From Tissierellia bacterium (GTDB taxonomy: Bacteria; Bacillota; Clostridia; Tissierellales; Peptoniphilaceae): a stretch of DNA of 46,688 nt. The notes below the pieces were generated by a model. That model searched no databases. It was not told where the DNA came from and was given only the letters and a program-made list of their open reading frames with translations. The stretch lies in assembly GCA_012728755.1 (NCBI GenBank), contig JAAYEL010000090.1:1-46688 (forward strand). Reading direction: 5' to 3'. Shown here one piece after another: positions 8,554 to 15,728 of this stretch. Within the stretch, counting starts at the first letter, position 1. Every line of letters begins with the position of its first letter. Position numbers and translations under genes: made by a program.

Positions 8554-8615
8554 TAATATTAGCCAATATGTAGTACTATTGTGAAAAATAGGAGGTGCTC
8601 ATATTGGCTATATTA
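8554..8615 (+). promoter_or_regulatory. Inverted repeat enclosing the CPBP gene's ribosome binding site
   Basis: The left arm at 8554-8570 (TAATATTAGCCAATATG) is complementary to the right arm at 8600-8615 except for one bulged base, giving a stem of about 16 bp. The loop holds AGGAGG (8590-8595), and the right arm contains the TTG start codon (8604-8606). In RNA the start codon would be paired. In DNA the same sequence could be an operator. Confidence 0.6.
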
Positions 8616-9293
8616 AATGAAAAGAAAAAAGTCAGTTTACTTGTGATATTAAGCGTCATAGCTTGTATCATTATGTTTTTTATTGAGAAATATCTGCATC
8701 CAGGATTTTTCCTTAAATCAATCTTAAAAATAGCTGTTTTTCTATCTTCCGTTGCCATTTACTATAAGGTAACAAAAGATAAGTTTGATCTATTAGGATT
8801 AAAAGACTTAAACAGAACAAACTTTTATAGAATTCTAAGACTTGGTTTAGTCGTTTATATATTTATTTTAATTGGATATTATTTTATGAAAAATTATATT
8901 GACCTAGATAATATAAAAGAAAATCTATTAAGTAAAGAAGGAATCACAAAAGATAACTTTATTTTTGTATCTATTTATATAAGCGTGGTAAATTCATTAC
9001 TAGAAGAGTTCTTTTTTAGAGGACATATATTTGGAAAGTTGAAGTCATTAAACTATAAAAAACTAGGATACATTTTTAGTCCTATACTTTTCTCACTCTA
9101 CCATATAGCTATTATCGATTCATGGTTTACACCTGCACTATTTGGCCTATTTGTTATAGGACTTGTTGTGGTAGGAGTGTTCTTTAATTTTATTATGGAA
9201 AAAGCTAATAGTTTCTTAGCTCCTTGGATAGTACATGCATTTGCAAATCTCGGGATTAATACTATTGGTTTTATCATGTTAGGTGTATTATGA
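8604..9293 (+). CDS. CPBP-family intramembrane metalloprotease
   Basis: A 229-residue polytopic membrane protein of the CAAX protease/bacteriocin-processing (CPBP, Abi) family. The catalytic motifs are present: EEFFFRG (E134, E135, R139), FSLYHIA (H167) and the last-helix NFI...APWIVHAFAN (H211, N215). Members cleave prenylated or membrane substrates and often protect bacteriocin producers. Start chosen at TTG 8604, because AGGAGG at 8590-8595 sits 8 nt upstream; a GTG at 8595 would overlap that site. The start codon lies in the arm of a strong inverted repeat. Its stop codon overlaps the ATG of the papain-fold gene by 4 nt (ATGA), so the two are translationally coupled. Confidence 0.88.
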   Translation: MAILNEKKKVSLLVILSVIACIIMFFIEKYLHPGFFLKSILKIAVFLSSVAIYYKVTKDKFDLLGLKDLNRTNFYRILRLGLVVYIFILIGYYFMKNYIDLDNIKENLLSKEGITKDNFIFVSIYISVVNSLLEEFFFRGHIFGKLKSLNYKKLGYIFSPILFSLYHIAIIDSWFTPALFGLFVIGLVVVGVFFNFIMEKANSFLAPWIVHAFANLGINTIGFIMLGVL

Positions 9294-9913
9294 AAAAATC
9301 AATTTACGTAATTATTAGTAGGACTAATACGAAGATGGGAACTTTTATAAGGACAGTTACCCAATATGATTATAATCACGTTTCCTTATCACTTAAAGAA
9401 ACGCTAACTCCGATGTATTCATTTGCCAGATATCATCAAGATAAACCATTTACGGGTGGGTTTGTTGAAGAATCTTGGCTTAGATATTTGCAAAAGGATA
9501 GAGATATTGAGTTAATTATCTTTGATATTGAGGTCGATGAGAAAATCTATCAACATAGCATTGAACTTATGGATGAATATATCGCTAATAAAGACAATCA
9601 TAGATATAATTTTGCAGAAGCTATTAAATCATATTTTCCACTATATCAAAGCGGGGAGGGTACCAATCATACCTGTCTTAGTTTTGTAGTTGCAGTACTT
9701 CAAGAGTTAGAGGTAATAGATAGAGATAAGACAATAAAAAGTATTAAAAGACTCTATGATGAACTTTTAGGATATGATCATATAAAAAGAGTGATCACAA
9801 GAGAAGAAAGAAAAAACTATATCATAAATCATGAATGGAATAATGATGAGTATTTGCTTAAATCTAAAAGATATATAAGGGATTTAATACCTCTAATAAA
9901 GAAAAAGAAATAG
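9290..9913 (+). CDS. Permuted papain-fold (YiiX/NlpC-P60-like) hydrolase
   Basis: A 207-residue soluble protein with the circularly permuted NlpC/P60 arrangement. An early catalytic histidine sits in YNHVSLSL (H30) and the cysteine comes later in NHTCLSFV (C129). This order is typical of YiiX/YaeF/LRAT-like amidases and thioesterases, which act on lipid-linked amides or peptidoglycan-type bonds. There is no signal peptide or TM, so it is probably cytoplasmic. The C-terminal tail is lysine-rich. It overlaps the CPBP protease gene by 4 nt, suggesting the two act on a common substrate, though the substrate cannot be read from sequence. A strong terminator follows. Confidence 0.7.
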   Translation: MKKSIYVIISRTNTKMGTFIRTVTQYDYNHVSLSLKETLTPMYSFARYHQDKPFTGGFVEESWLRYLQKDRDIELIIFDIEVDEKIYQHSIELMDEYIANKDNHRYNFAEAIKSYFPLYQSGEGTNHTCLSFVVAVLQELEVIDRDKTIKSIKRLYDELLGYDHIKRVITREERKNYIINHEWNNDEYLLKSKRYIRDLIPLIKKKK

Positions 9914-9919
9914 ATAAAA

Positions 9920-9967
9920 AAGGTAGTTTATCAGAACATGGATTCTGACAAACTACCTTATTTTTTT
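9920..9967. terminator. Bidirectional terminator between the hydrolase and rodA
   Basis: A long stem: AAGGTAGTTT (9920-9929) and TCAGAA (9931-9936) pair with TTCTGA (9943-9948) and AAACTACCTT (9950-9959), with one mismatched pair. A-rich upstream and T-rich downstream flanks let it serve both convergent genes. Confidence 0.85.
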
Positions 9968-11090
9968 AGAAATCAAGTGGTTTTCTATGTGCTCCTGCTG
10001 TAAGCACAAGTCCTATACTTACTAAATTTACTATCTGAAATGTCCCTCCGTTGCTAAAAAACGGAAGAGGAATTCCTGTCACAGGCATCAATCTCATAGT
10101 CATCCCGATATTTTCAAATATATGGATAAAAAACATCGCGGCTATACCCACAGTGAGTGTCGTCTGAAAAGCATCTGCGCCTTTATTTGATATAAATAGC
10201 ATCCTAATTATCATTAGAAAATATAGAGCTAATACTACAATACCACCAATAAATCCAAATTCTTCAACTAATACAGGAAATATATAGTCGGTATGTTGTT
10301 CAGGAATGTAGTTATTTTGAGACATCGGTCCTTGTTGATACCCTCGACCATTTAGCTGTCCAGAACCTATCGCAGTATAACCTCTATCCATCTGAAGCCC
10401 AGAACCAAGTACATCCCTTTCAGGATTTATAAAGTCTAAGATTCTGTTTTGTTGATAAGGTTTAAGCTTATCCCAAACAAGCGGAAGAGCTACTAATACA
10501 AGTAATATAGCCACTATAAGTATGATAGATACGATAATAATAATTGTTCTTAATTTTATCCCACTCATAAAAAACATCGCAGCTATCATAAAAACTATAA
10601 CCATCGCAGTTCCTAAGTCTGGCTGTCTTAATATGAATGCAACAGGTATGAATGCTAAGATAAAAAACTTGATAAGAAAACCTATAGAGTTGATATCTTT
10701 TTTATGATCATCGATAAAAGCAGCTAGGAAAATAACCAATAGCACTTTTACAAATTCTGAAGGCTGTACAGTTACCGGTCCTATCCTCACCCAAGAATCA
10801 GCTCCCCACTGAGCTCCACCTATACCAAAAAACATAGTATAAACTAGCATAGCAATGATGATAGCATAAATTAGCCATTTAAGTTTCTTAAAAATATCAA
10901 AATCTATAAAATAAATTACTATAAAGCTAAAAAAACCTATCGCGGTTGAGACTATTTGAGACTTAATATTATCACCTGTCGGACTAATAGCTGAATTAAG
11001 CACTACCATACCGATGATACATAAGGCCGCAACTATTAGTATTAAGGTGAAATCTACTTTCTTAAAATCTTTTTTATTTATATTAAACAT
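9966..11090 (-). CDS. rodA: Rod-shape SEDS peptidoglycan glycosyltransferase RodA
   Basis: A 374-residue polytopic protein of the FtsW/RodA/SpoVE family, which polymerises lipid II with a class B PBP. About ten membrane segments are visible. Family markers are WVRIGPVTVQPSEFVKV after the third TM, RQPDLGTAMV, the large extracellular loop with YQQNRILDFINPERD..GSGLQ, and EQHTDYIFPVLVEEFGFIGG. The late loop MPVTGIPLPFFSNGGT replaces the more usual ISYGGS; this is minor drift. The NPERD...GSG loop fits RodA better than FtsW. It is a single gene, convergent with the hydrolase and divergent from nth. No mreBCD or PBP2 gene is adjacent. Confidence 0.9.
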   Translation of the reverse strand: MFNINKKDFKKVDFTLILIVAALCIIGMVVLNSAISPTGDNIKSQIVSTAIGFFSFIVIYFIDFDIFKKLKWLIYAIIIAMLVYTMFFGIGGAQWGADSWVRIGPVTVQPSEFVKVLLVIFLAAFIDDHKKDINSIGFLIKFFILAFIPVAFILRQPDLGTAMVIVFMIAAMFFMSGIKLRTIIIIVSIILIVAILLVLVALPLVWDKLKPYQQNRILDFINPERDVLGSGLQMDRGYTAIGSGQLNGRGYQQGPMSQNNYIPEQHTDYIFPVLVEEFGFIGGIVVLALYFLMIIRMLFISNKGADAFQTTLTVGIAAMFFIHIFENIGMTMRLMPVTGIPLPFFSNGGTFQIVNLVSIGLVLTAGAHRKPLDF

Positions 11091-11159
11091 GAGTTCTCCT
11101 AATTCATTATGATATAATACACATTATAGACCAAAAAGAGTATAAATTAAAGGTGAATC
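11091..11159. promoter_or_regulatory. Divergent rodA/nth promoter region
   Basis: Two TATAAT boxes lie close together: 11113-11118 on the plus strand for nth, and 11123-11128 (ATTATA on plus) for rodA. The -35 elements are weak on both sides. With about 5 bp between the -10 boxes the two promoters overlap and would compete for polymerase. AAAGGTGA at 11149-11156 is the nth ribosome binding site. Confidence 0.55.
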
Positions 11160-11819
11160 ATGACTGATAAGAAAAGATACTATTTAAGAAAAGATGAAAA
11201 ACTAGAAGCCATTCACTTAATATTAAAAGCACATCCTGATGCTAAAGCAGAACTAGATCATACAAATGCTTTCGAGTTATTGATAGCAACTATCCTTTCT
11301 GCCCAATGTACAGATGTGAGAGTAAATATAGTGACTAAGGATCTATTTAAGAAATATAAAAGTCCAGTGGACTATGTAAATACAGATATAAAGGAATTAG
11401 AACAAGATATAAAAACTTGTGGACTATATAAATCAAAAGCCAAAAACATTAAACTTTGCTGTGAGAGTTTGATCAATGATTTTGATGGAGAAGTACCAGC
11501 CGATTTAGAAAAACTTCAGACTTTGGCGGGAGTAGGCAGAAAAACTGCTAATGTCGTAGTCTCAAATGCGTTTGGTATACCAGCCATAGCAGTAGATACT
11601 CATGTATTTAGAGTCTCTAATAGGATTGGTTTAGCTAAGGCTAAAGATGTGTTAAATACAGAGCTACAGCTACAAAAAGCCATTCCACAAGAAAAGTGGA
11701 CACAGGCGCATCATGCATTGATATTTCATGGAAGAAGGATATGCCAAGCAAGAAGTCCTAAATGTGAGATATGTCCAGTAAAGGATATCTGTCTACACTA
11801 CAACAATAAGATTAAGTAG
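11160..11819 (+). CDS. nth: Endonuclease III, DNA glycosylase/AP lyase
   Basis: A 219-residue base-excision repair enzyme removing oxidised pyrimidines. The helix-hairpin-helix and catalytic segment reads LAGVGRKTANVV with catalytic K128, followed by the aspartate D146 in AVDTHVFRVSNRIG. The [4Fe-4S] cluster ligands at the C-terminus are C195, C202, C205 and C211, the standard CX6CX2CX5C spacing. Length is normal. AAAGGTGA lies 3 nt upstream of the ATG. It is read away from rodA and followed by the ileS leader; no terminator is obvious between them. Confidence 0.95.
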   Translation: MTDKKRYYLRKDEKLEAIHLILKAHPDAKAELDHTNAFELLIATILSAQCTDVRVNIVTKDLFKKYKSPVDYVNTDIKELEQDIKTCGLYKSKAKNIKLCCESLINDFDGEVPADLEKLQTLAGVGRKTANVVVSNAFGIPAIAVDTHVFRVSNRIGLAKAKDVLNTELQLQKAIPQEKWTQAHHALIFHGRRICQARSPKCEICPVKDICLHYNNKIK

Positions 11820-11835
11820 AATATGTCGCTCTAAT

Positions 11836-11864
11836 TTGACAATTTCAACAAAAACAAGTATATT
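11836..11864 (+). promoter_or_regulatory. ileS promoter
   Basis: TTGACA (11836-11841), a 17-bp spacer, then TATATT (11859-11864). It is a near-consensus sigma-A promoter placed just before the T-box leader. Confidence 0.75.
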
Positions 11865-11874
11865 ATAACTATTA

Positions 11875-12107
11875 AAATCTATGATTAAGACAGTAGTTTA
11901 TGTCATTTCTTAAGAGAGCTTTTGGTTGGTGTGAAAAAGTGAAAGGGCATATATGAATATCACTTAGGAGATGGTCTTCTGAACACTTGTATGAGATTAG
12001 GAAAACCCGCGGATACGGCGTTAAGTTTTGAGTGGCTTTCTTTTTGAGAGCAATTTGGGTGGTACCACGGAAATTTCGTCCCTTGCATTAGCAAGGGATT
12101 TTTTTAT
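11875..12107 (+). promoter_or_regulatory. T-box leader controlling ileS
   Basis: This is a tRNA-sensing transcription attenuator. Stem I starts near the AGAGAG at 11913-11918. A probable specifier codon ATC (isoleucine) lies at 11959-11961, in the context GAATATCAC. The conserved T-box GGGTGGTACCACGG is at 12057-12070. The competing terminator is CCCTTGC (12080-12086), loop ATTA, GCAAGGG (12091-12097), then T7. Uncharged tRNA(Ile) pairing to the TGGT bulge would favour antitermination. The specifier fits the downstream gene. Confidence 0.9.
12080..12106 (+). terminator. T-box regulated terminator
   Basis: A seven-base-pair GC-rich stem with a four-base loop and a T-run at 12099-12105. It is mutually exclusive with the antiterminator that uses the T-box sequence just upstream. 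Confidence 0.85.
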
Positions 12108-12148
12108 GGAACTGCTTAATCGTAGAAAAATATCAATAGGAGGGAATT

Positions 12149-15100
12149 ATGAAATTTGAACAATTATCAAAGGGTTCTGTTAAAGAGCGTGAGATGAAAA
12201 CAAGTGAATATTGGAAGAAAATTGACTTGCTTAACAGATCAGTTGAAGATAGAAAAGATGGACCAAGTTATGTGTTTTATGATGGACCACCAACAGCAAA
12301 TGGCAAGCCAGGTATACATCACGTAATCTCTAGAACTCTAAAAGATATGACAGTTAGATACAAGACTATGAGGGGATTTCATGTAGCAAGAAAAGCTGGT
12401 TGGGACACTCATGGATTACCAGTAGAGATTGAGACAGAAAAAAAACTAGGTTTGACTAGTAAAAAAGAAATTGAAGAATATGGTGTTGAGGCATTTAATA
12501 AGGAGTGTAAGGCTTCTGTATTTAAATATAGCCAAACTTGGAAAGATATGAGTGATAGGATGGCGTTTTTAGCTGATATGGACAATCCATATGTCACATT
12601 AAATAACGACTATATCGAAACTCTTTGGCATCTAATGGATGACTTCTTTAAGAAGGGATTAGTATATGAAGGTGCTAAGATTCTTCCGTATTGTCCTAGA
12701 TGTGGTACTGGACTTGCTTCACACGAAGTAGCTCAAGGATATAAAAATATTAAGAGTGAGACTGCTACTGCTAAATTTAAGCTTAAAGGAAAAGATGAAT
12801 ATTTCCTAGCTTGGACAACAACTCCATGGACTTTACCATCAAACGTGGCTTTAACAGTTAATCCTGAAGTAGACTACGTTAAAGTTAGCTACAAGGATGA
12901 AGTTTTGTATCTTGCTAAAGACCTAGCGGATAAGACTTTGGGCGAAGGCGAATATGAAGTACTTGAGACTCTAAAAGGTAAAGACTTGGAGTATGTCGAG
13001 TATGAACAATTATTGCCATTTATTGAAGTAAATAAAAAAGCATTCTTTGTGACATGTGCAGATTATGTTACTGTTGAAGATGGTACTGGTATAGTTCATA
13101 GTGCTCCAGCTTTTGGGGAAGATGACTATCAAATTGGTCGTAGATATGAATTACCTTTAGTTAATCCAGTAGATGAAGAAGGTAAATTTACACAAACTCC
13201 TTGGAAAGGTATGTTTGTTATGGACGCAGATCCAGAGATAATCATGTATCTACGTGAAAACAATAAGCTTTTCTCTAAGCAAAGAATGGAACATAACTAT
13301 CCGCATTGTTGGAGATGTGGTACTCCATTAATATATTATTCTAAACCTTCTTGGTATATAGAAGTAACAAAACATAAAGATAAGATGATTGAAAATAACA
13401 ATGGAGTAAATTGGTATCCAGATTTTATCGGTAAGAAGAGATTTGGTAACTGGCTTGAAAACCTAAACGACTGGGCTATATCAAGATCTAGATATTGGGG
13501 AACTCCACTTCCAATCTGGAAATGTGATGATTGTGGTCATACTACATCAGTTGGTTCAATCAAAGAATTAGTTGAAAGATCAATAGAAGATATTGATGAA
13601 AATATAGAACTTCATAGACCATATGTAGACGAAGTGCATCTAAATTGCGAAAAATGTAATGGAGTGATGACAAGAGAAAAAGACGTTATGGACGTTTGGT
13701 TTGATTCAGGAGCGATGCCTTTTGCTCAACATCATTATCCATTTGAACATAAGGATGATTTCTCTGAACTTTATCCAGCTGATTTCATATCAGAAGGTAT
13801 AGATCAAACTAGAGGTTGGTTCTATACATTAATGGCTATATCAACACTTTATACAGGAAAAGCGCCATATAAAAATGTATTGGTTAATGATTTAATCTTA
13901 GATAATGAAGGACAAAAGATGTCTAAGTCTAAGGGAAATACAGTGGATCCTTTCGAAGTATTTGATGAGTATGGTGCTGACGTGGTTAGATTCTACTCAA
14001 TTTATGTATCTCCACCATGGTTACCTACAAAATTCGATACAAATGGATTAAAAGAAGTGGATAGTAAATTATTTAGGTCATATAAAAACATATATAATTT
14101 CATTTCACTTTATGCACAAACTGATAATATAGACCCTACTTCATTCTTTGTCGAATACAAAGATAGACCTCAAATAGATAGATGGCTTTTATCAAAATAT
14201 AATTCATTAATCGAGCTTTATGATAGAGAGATGGAAATATTTGAATATACAAAAGTTGCCAGAGCTATATCAGAGTTTCTAATCGAAGATTTCTCAAATT
14301 GGTATATAAGAAGAAATAGAAGAAGATTTTGGTCAACTGAGATAGATGATGATAAAAGAGCCGTTTACAATACTTCTTACGAAGTGCTTTTAGGCGTGAC
14401 TAAATTACTTGCTCCAATGATCCCATTTGTTACTGAAGAAATCTTTAATAAATTGACTGGCGAAGAATCTGTACATTTGAGCAAATTACCAACTCTTAAT
14501 AAAGAGCTAATAGATAATGATTTAGAAGAACGCATGGAGTTAGTTAGAAATGTCGTAACTCTAGGTAGAGCAAGTAGAGAAGATGCTAAGATTAAGGTAA
14601 GACAGCCACTTTCAGAGATACTACTAGATAAGAGTCTTGAAGAAAAAGTTGGTGACCTTGTAGGATTAATCAAGGAAGAGTTAAATATCAAAAATGTTGA
14701 ATTCACAGATGATTTATCCAAGTATATGGACTATCAATTAAAACCAGACTTTAAGGTAGCTGGAAGAATCCTTGGAAAACACATAAAGGCATTTCAACAG
14801 GAACTATCAACACTTAATACAAAAGAGTTTGTTGATAATCTAGAAAAAGCCCCTGTAACTCTTGAACTTAATGGTGAAATGGTAGAGATCAAAAAAGAAT
14901 ATGTCGAAGTAAAAATCTCAGCTAAAGAAGGTTTTGATATCAATATGCAAGATAATGTTTTTGTGATATTAGATACGGCATTAACTGAAGAGCTAATCCA
15001 AGAAGGATATATGAGAGAGTTTATCTCTAAGGTTCAGCAATTAAGAAAATCTAGTGGATTTGAAGTAACTGATGAGATAAAAATCGACTATGAAGCAGAT

Positions 15101-15244
15101 GATAGCCTTGATCAAGCGCTTCAAATGTTTAGAGATGAGATAATGTCTGAGACTTTAGCTCTTGAGTTTAATAGGGTAAATCTTGGTTTAGAACAAATCG
15201 AATTAAATGATAAAACAGTAGGCATTTCTTTATCAGTACTTTAA
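12149..15244 (+). CDS. ileS: Isoleucyl-tRNA synthetase, type 2 (eukaryote-like)
   Basis: A 1031-residue class I synthetase charging tRNA(Ile). The class signature near the start reads PPTANGKPGIHHVISRT. In place of HIGH it has G55-I56-H57-H58, the swapped GxHH form known from some type 2 enzymes. KMSKS is at 590-594. Type 2 features are the GWDTHGLPVEIETEKK and YCPRCGTGLASHEVAQGY segments and the lack of the C-terminal zinc finger of ordinary bacterial IleRS. The CP1 editing domain has the AWTTTPWTLPSN motif. AGGAGG (12139-12144) precedes the ATG. Type 2 enzymes are mupirocin-resistant, and the GxHH form has been linked to very high resistance. Expression is controlled by the T-box leader. 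Confidence 0.96.
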   Translation: MKFEQLSKGSVKEREMKTSEYWKKIDLLNRSVEDRKDGPSYVFYDGPPTANGKPGIHHVISRTLKDMTVRYKTMRGFHVARKAGWDTHGLPVEIETEKKLGLTSKKEIEEYGVEAFNKECKASVFKYSQTWKDMSDRMAFLADMDNPYVTLNNDYIETLWHLMDDFFKKGLVYEGAKILPYCPRCGTGLASHEVAQGYKNIKSETATAKFKLKGKDEYFLAWTTTPWTLPSNVALTVNPEVDYVKVSYKDEVLYLAKDLADKTLGEGEYEVLETLKGKDLEYVEYEQLLPFIEVNKKAFFVTCADYVTVEDGTGIVHSAPAFGEDDYQIGRRYELPLVNPVDEEGKFTQTPWKGMFVMDADPEIIMYLRENNKLFSKQRMEHNYPHCWRCGTPLIYYSKPSWYIEVTKHKDKMIENNNGVNWYPDFIGKKRFGNWLENLNDWAISRSRYWGTPLPIWKCDDCGHTTSVGSIKELVERSIEDIDENIELHRPYVDEVHLNCEKCNGVMTREKDVMDVWFDSGAMPFAQHHYPFEHKDDFSELYPADFISEGIDQTRGWFYTLMAISTLYTGKAPYKNVLVNDLILDNEGQKMSKSKGNTVDPFEVFDEYGADVVRFYSIYVSPPWLPTKFDTNGLKEVDSKLFRSYKNIYNFISLYAQTDNIDPTSFFVEYKDRPQIDRWLLSKYNSLIELYDREMEIFEYTKVARAISEFLIEDFSNWYIRRNRRRFWSTEIDDDKRAVYNTSYEVLLGVTKLLAPMIPFVTEEIFNKLTGEESVHLSKLPTLNKELIDNDLEERMELVRNVVTLGRASREDAKIKVRQPLSEILLDKSLEEKVGDLVGLIKEELNIKNVEFTDDLSKYMDYQLKPDFKVAGRILGKHIKAFQQELSTLNTKEFVDNLEKAPVTLELNGEMVEIKKEYVEVKISAKEGFDINMQDNVFVILDTALTEELIQEGYMREFISKVQQLRKSSGFEVTDEIKIDYEADDSLDQALQMFRDEIMSETLALEFNRVNLGLEQIELNDKTVGISLSVL

Positions 15245-15251
15245 TCTATGG

Positions 15252-15284
15252 TATAATGTTAGTATAAAATAACTAAGAATGGAG
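15252..15284 (+). promoter_or_regulatory. Promoter and start region of the DtxR-family gene
   Basis: TATAAT at 15252-15257 is a consensus -10, but the -35 is weak (TTTATC at 15229-15234, inside the ileS end). GGAG at 15281-15284 sits 6 nt before the ATG 15291 and overlaps an upstream in-frame ATG (15279), so it decides for the later start. Confidence 0.5.
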
Positions 15285-15290
15285 ATAACA

Positions 15291-15665
15291 ATGAGAGTAA
15301 CAGAATCTGAAGAGAATTATCTTGAGACTATCTTGATGATAAGCGAGAAAAAAGACAGAGTTAAAGCTGTCGATATAGCAAGAAAACTCGACTTCTCTAA
15401 GCCTAGCGTAAGTTATGCGGTAAAAAACTTACAAGATAAAGGCCTTATTGACATCCTTTCTAATAATGACATTATGCTTACACAAAAAGGTAGAGTGATA
15501 GCTGAAGAAATTTATGAAAGACATAAAGTTGTTGCTAAGGTATTTATGTATTTAGGAGTAAACGAAGATACAGCTTATGAAGACTCATGTGAAGTTGAAC
15601 ATAGGATTTCACAAGAGACATTTGATAAAATTAAAGAGTTTGCAAAAGATAATAACATAATTTAA
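15291..15665 (+). CDS. DtxR/MntR-family metal-dependent repressor
   Basis: A 124-residue metalloregulator. A winged helix (about 1-65) has the recognition segment FSKPSVSYAVKNL, and a short dimerization/metal domain follows (about 66-124). There is no C-terminal SH3-like domain, as in MntR. Aligned to the known binding sites, the MntR D8 position is N9, E11 is E12, H77 is H78, the E99 position is C100, and E102/H103 are E103/H104. Cysteine in the C-x2-E-H pattern is the DtxR/IdeR (iron) form rather than the MntR (manganese) form. It therefore probably senses Fe(II), though a short MntR-like scaffold keeps Mn possible. A separate promoter and weak terminator suggest it is monocistronic. Confidence 0.82.
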   Translation: MRVTESEENYLETILMISEKKDRVKAVDIARKLDFSKPSVSYAVKNLQDKGLIDILSNNDIMLTQKGRVIAEEIYERHKVVAKVFMYLGVNEDTAYEDSCEVEHRISQETFDKIKEFAKDNNII

Positions 15666-15670
15666 ATCTA

Positions 15671-15714
15671 AAGAATCAGCCGAATAGAAATATTTGGTTG
15701 GTTCTTTTGTTATA
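15671..15714 (+). terminator. Weak terminator after the metalloregulator
   Basis: AAAGAATCAGCCGAA (15671-15685) pairs with TTTGGTTGGTTCTTT, using several G-U pairs, followed by a short T-rich stretch. The ribosome binding site of fhs follows directly, so partial read-through is likely. Confidence 0.5.
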
Positions 15715-15728
15715 TTTTAGGAGGATGG

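Noticed and set aside
8595-8603. GTG 8595 as start of the CPBP gene
   Set aside because: The GTG overlaps the AGGAGG ribosome binding site, which correctly serves TTG 8604.
14377-14721. A 114-residue minus-strand open frame
   Set aside because: It is antisense to the ileS coding sequence, with Ser/Leu-rich composition typical of a shadow frame.
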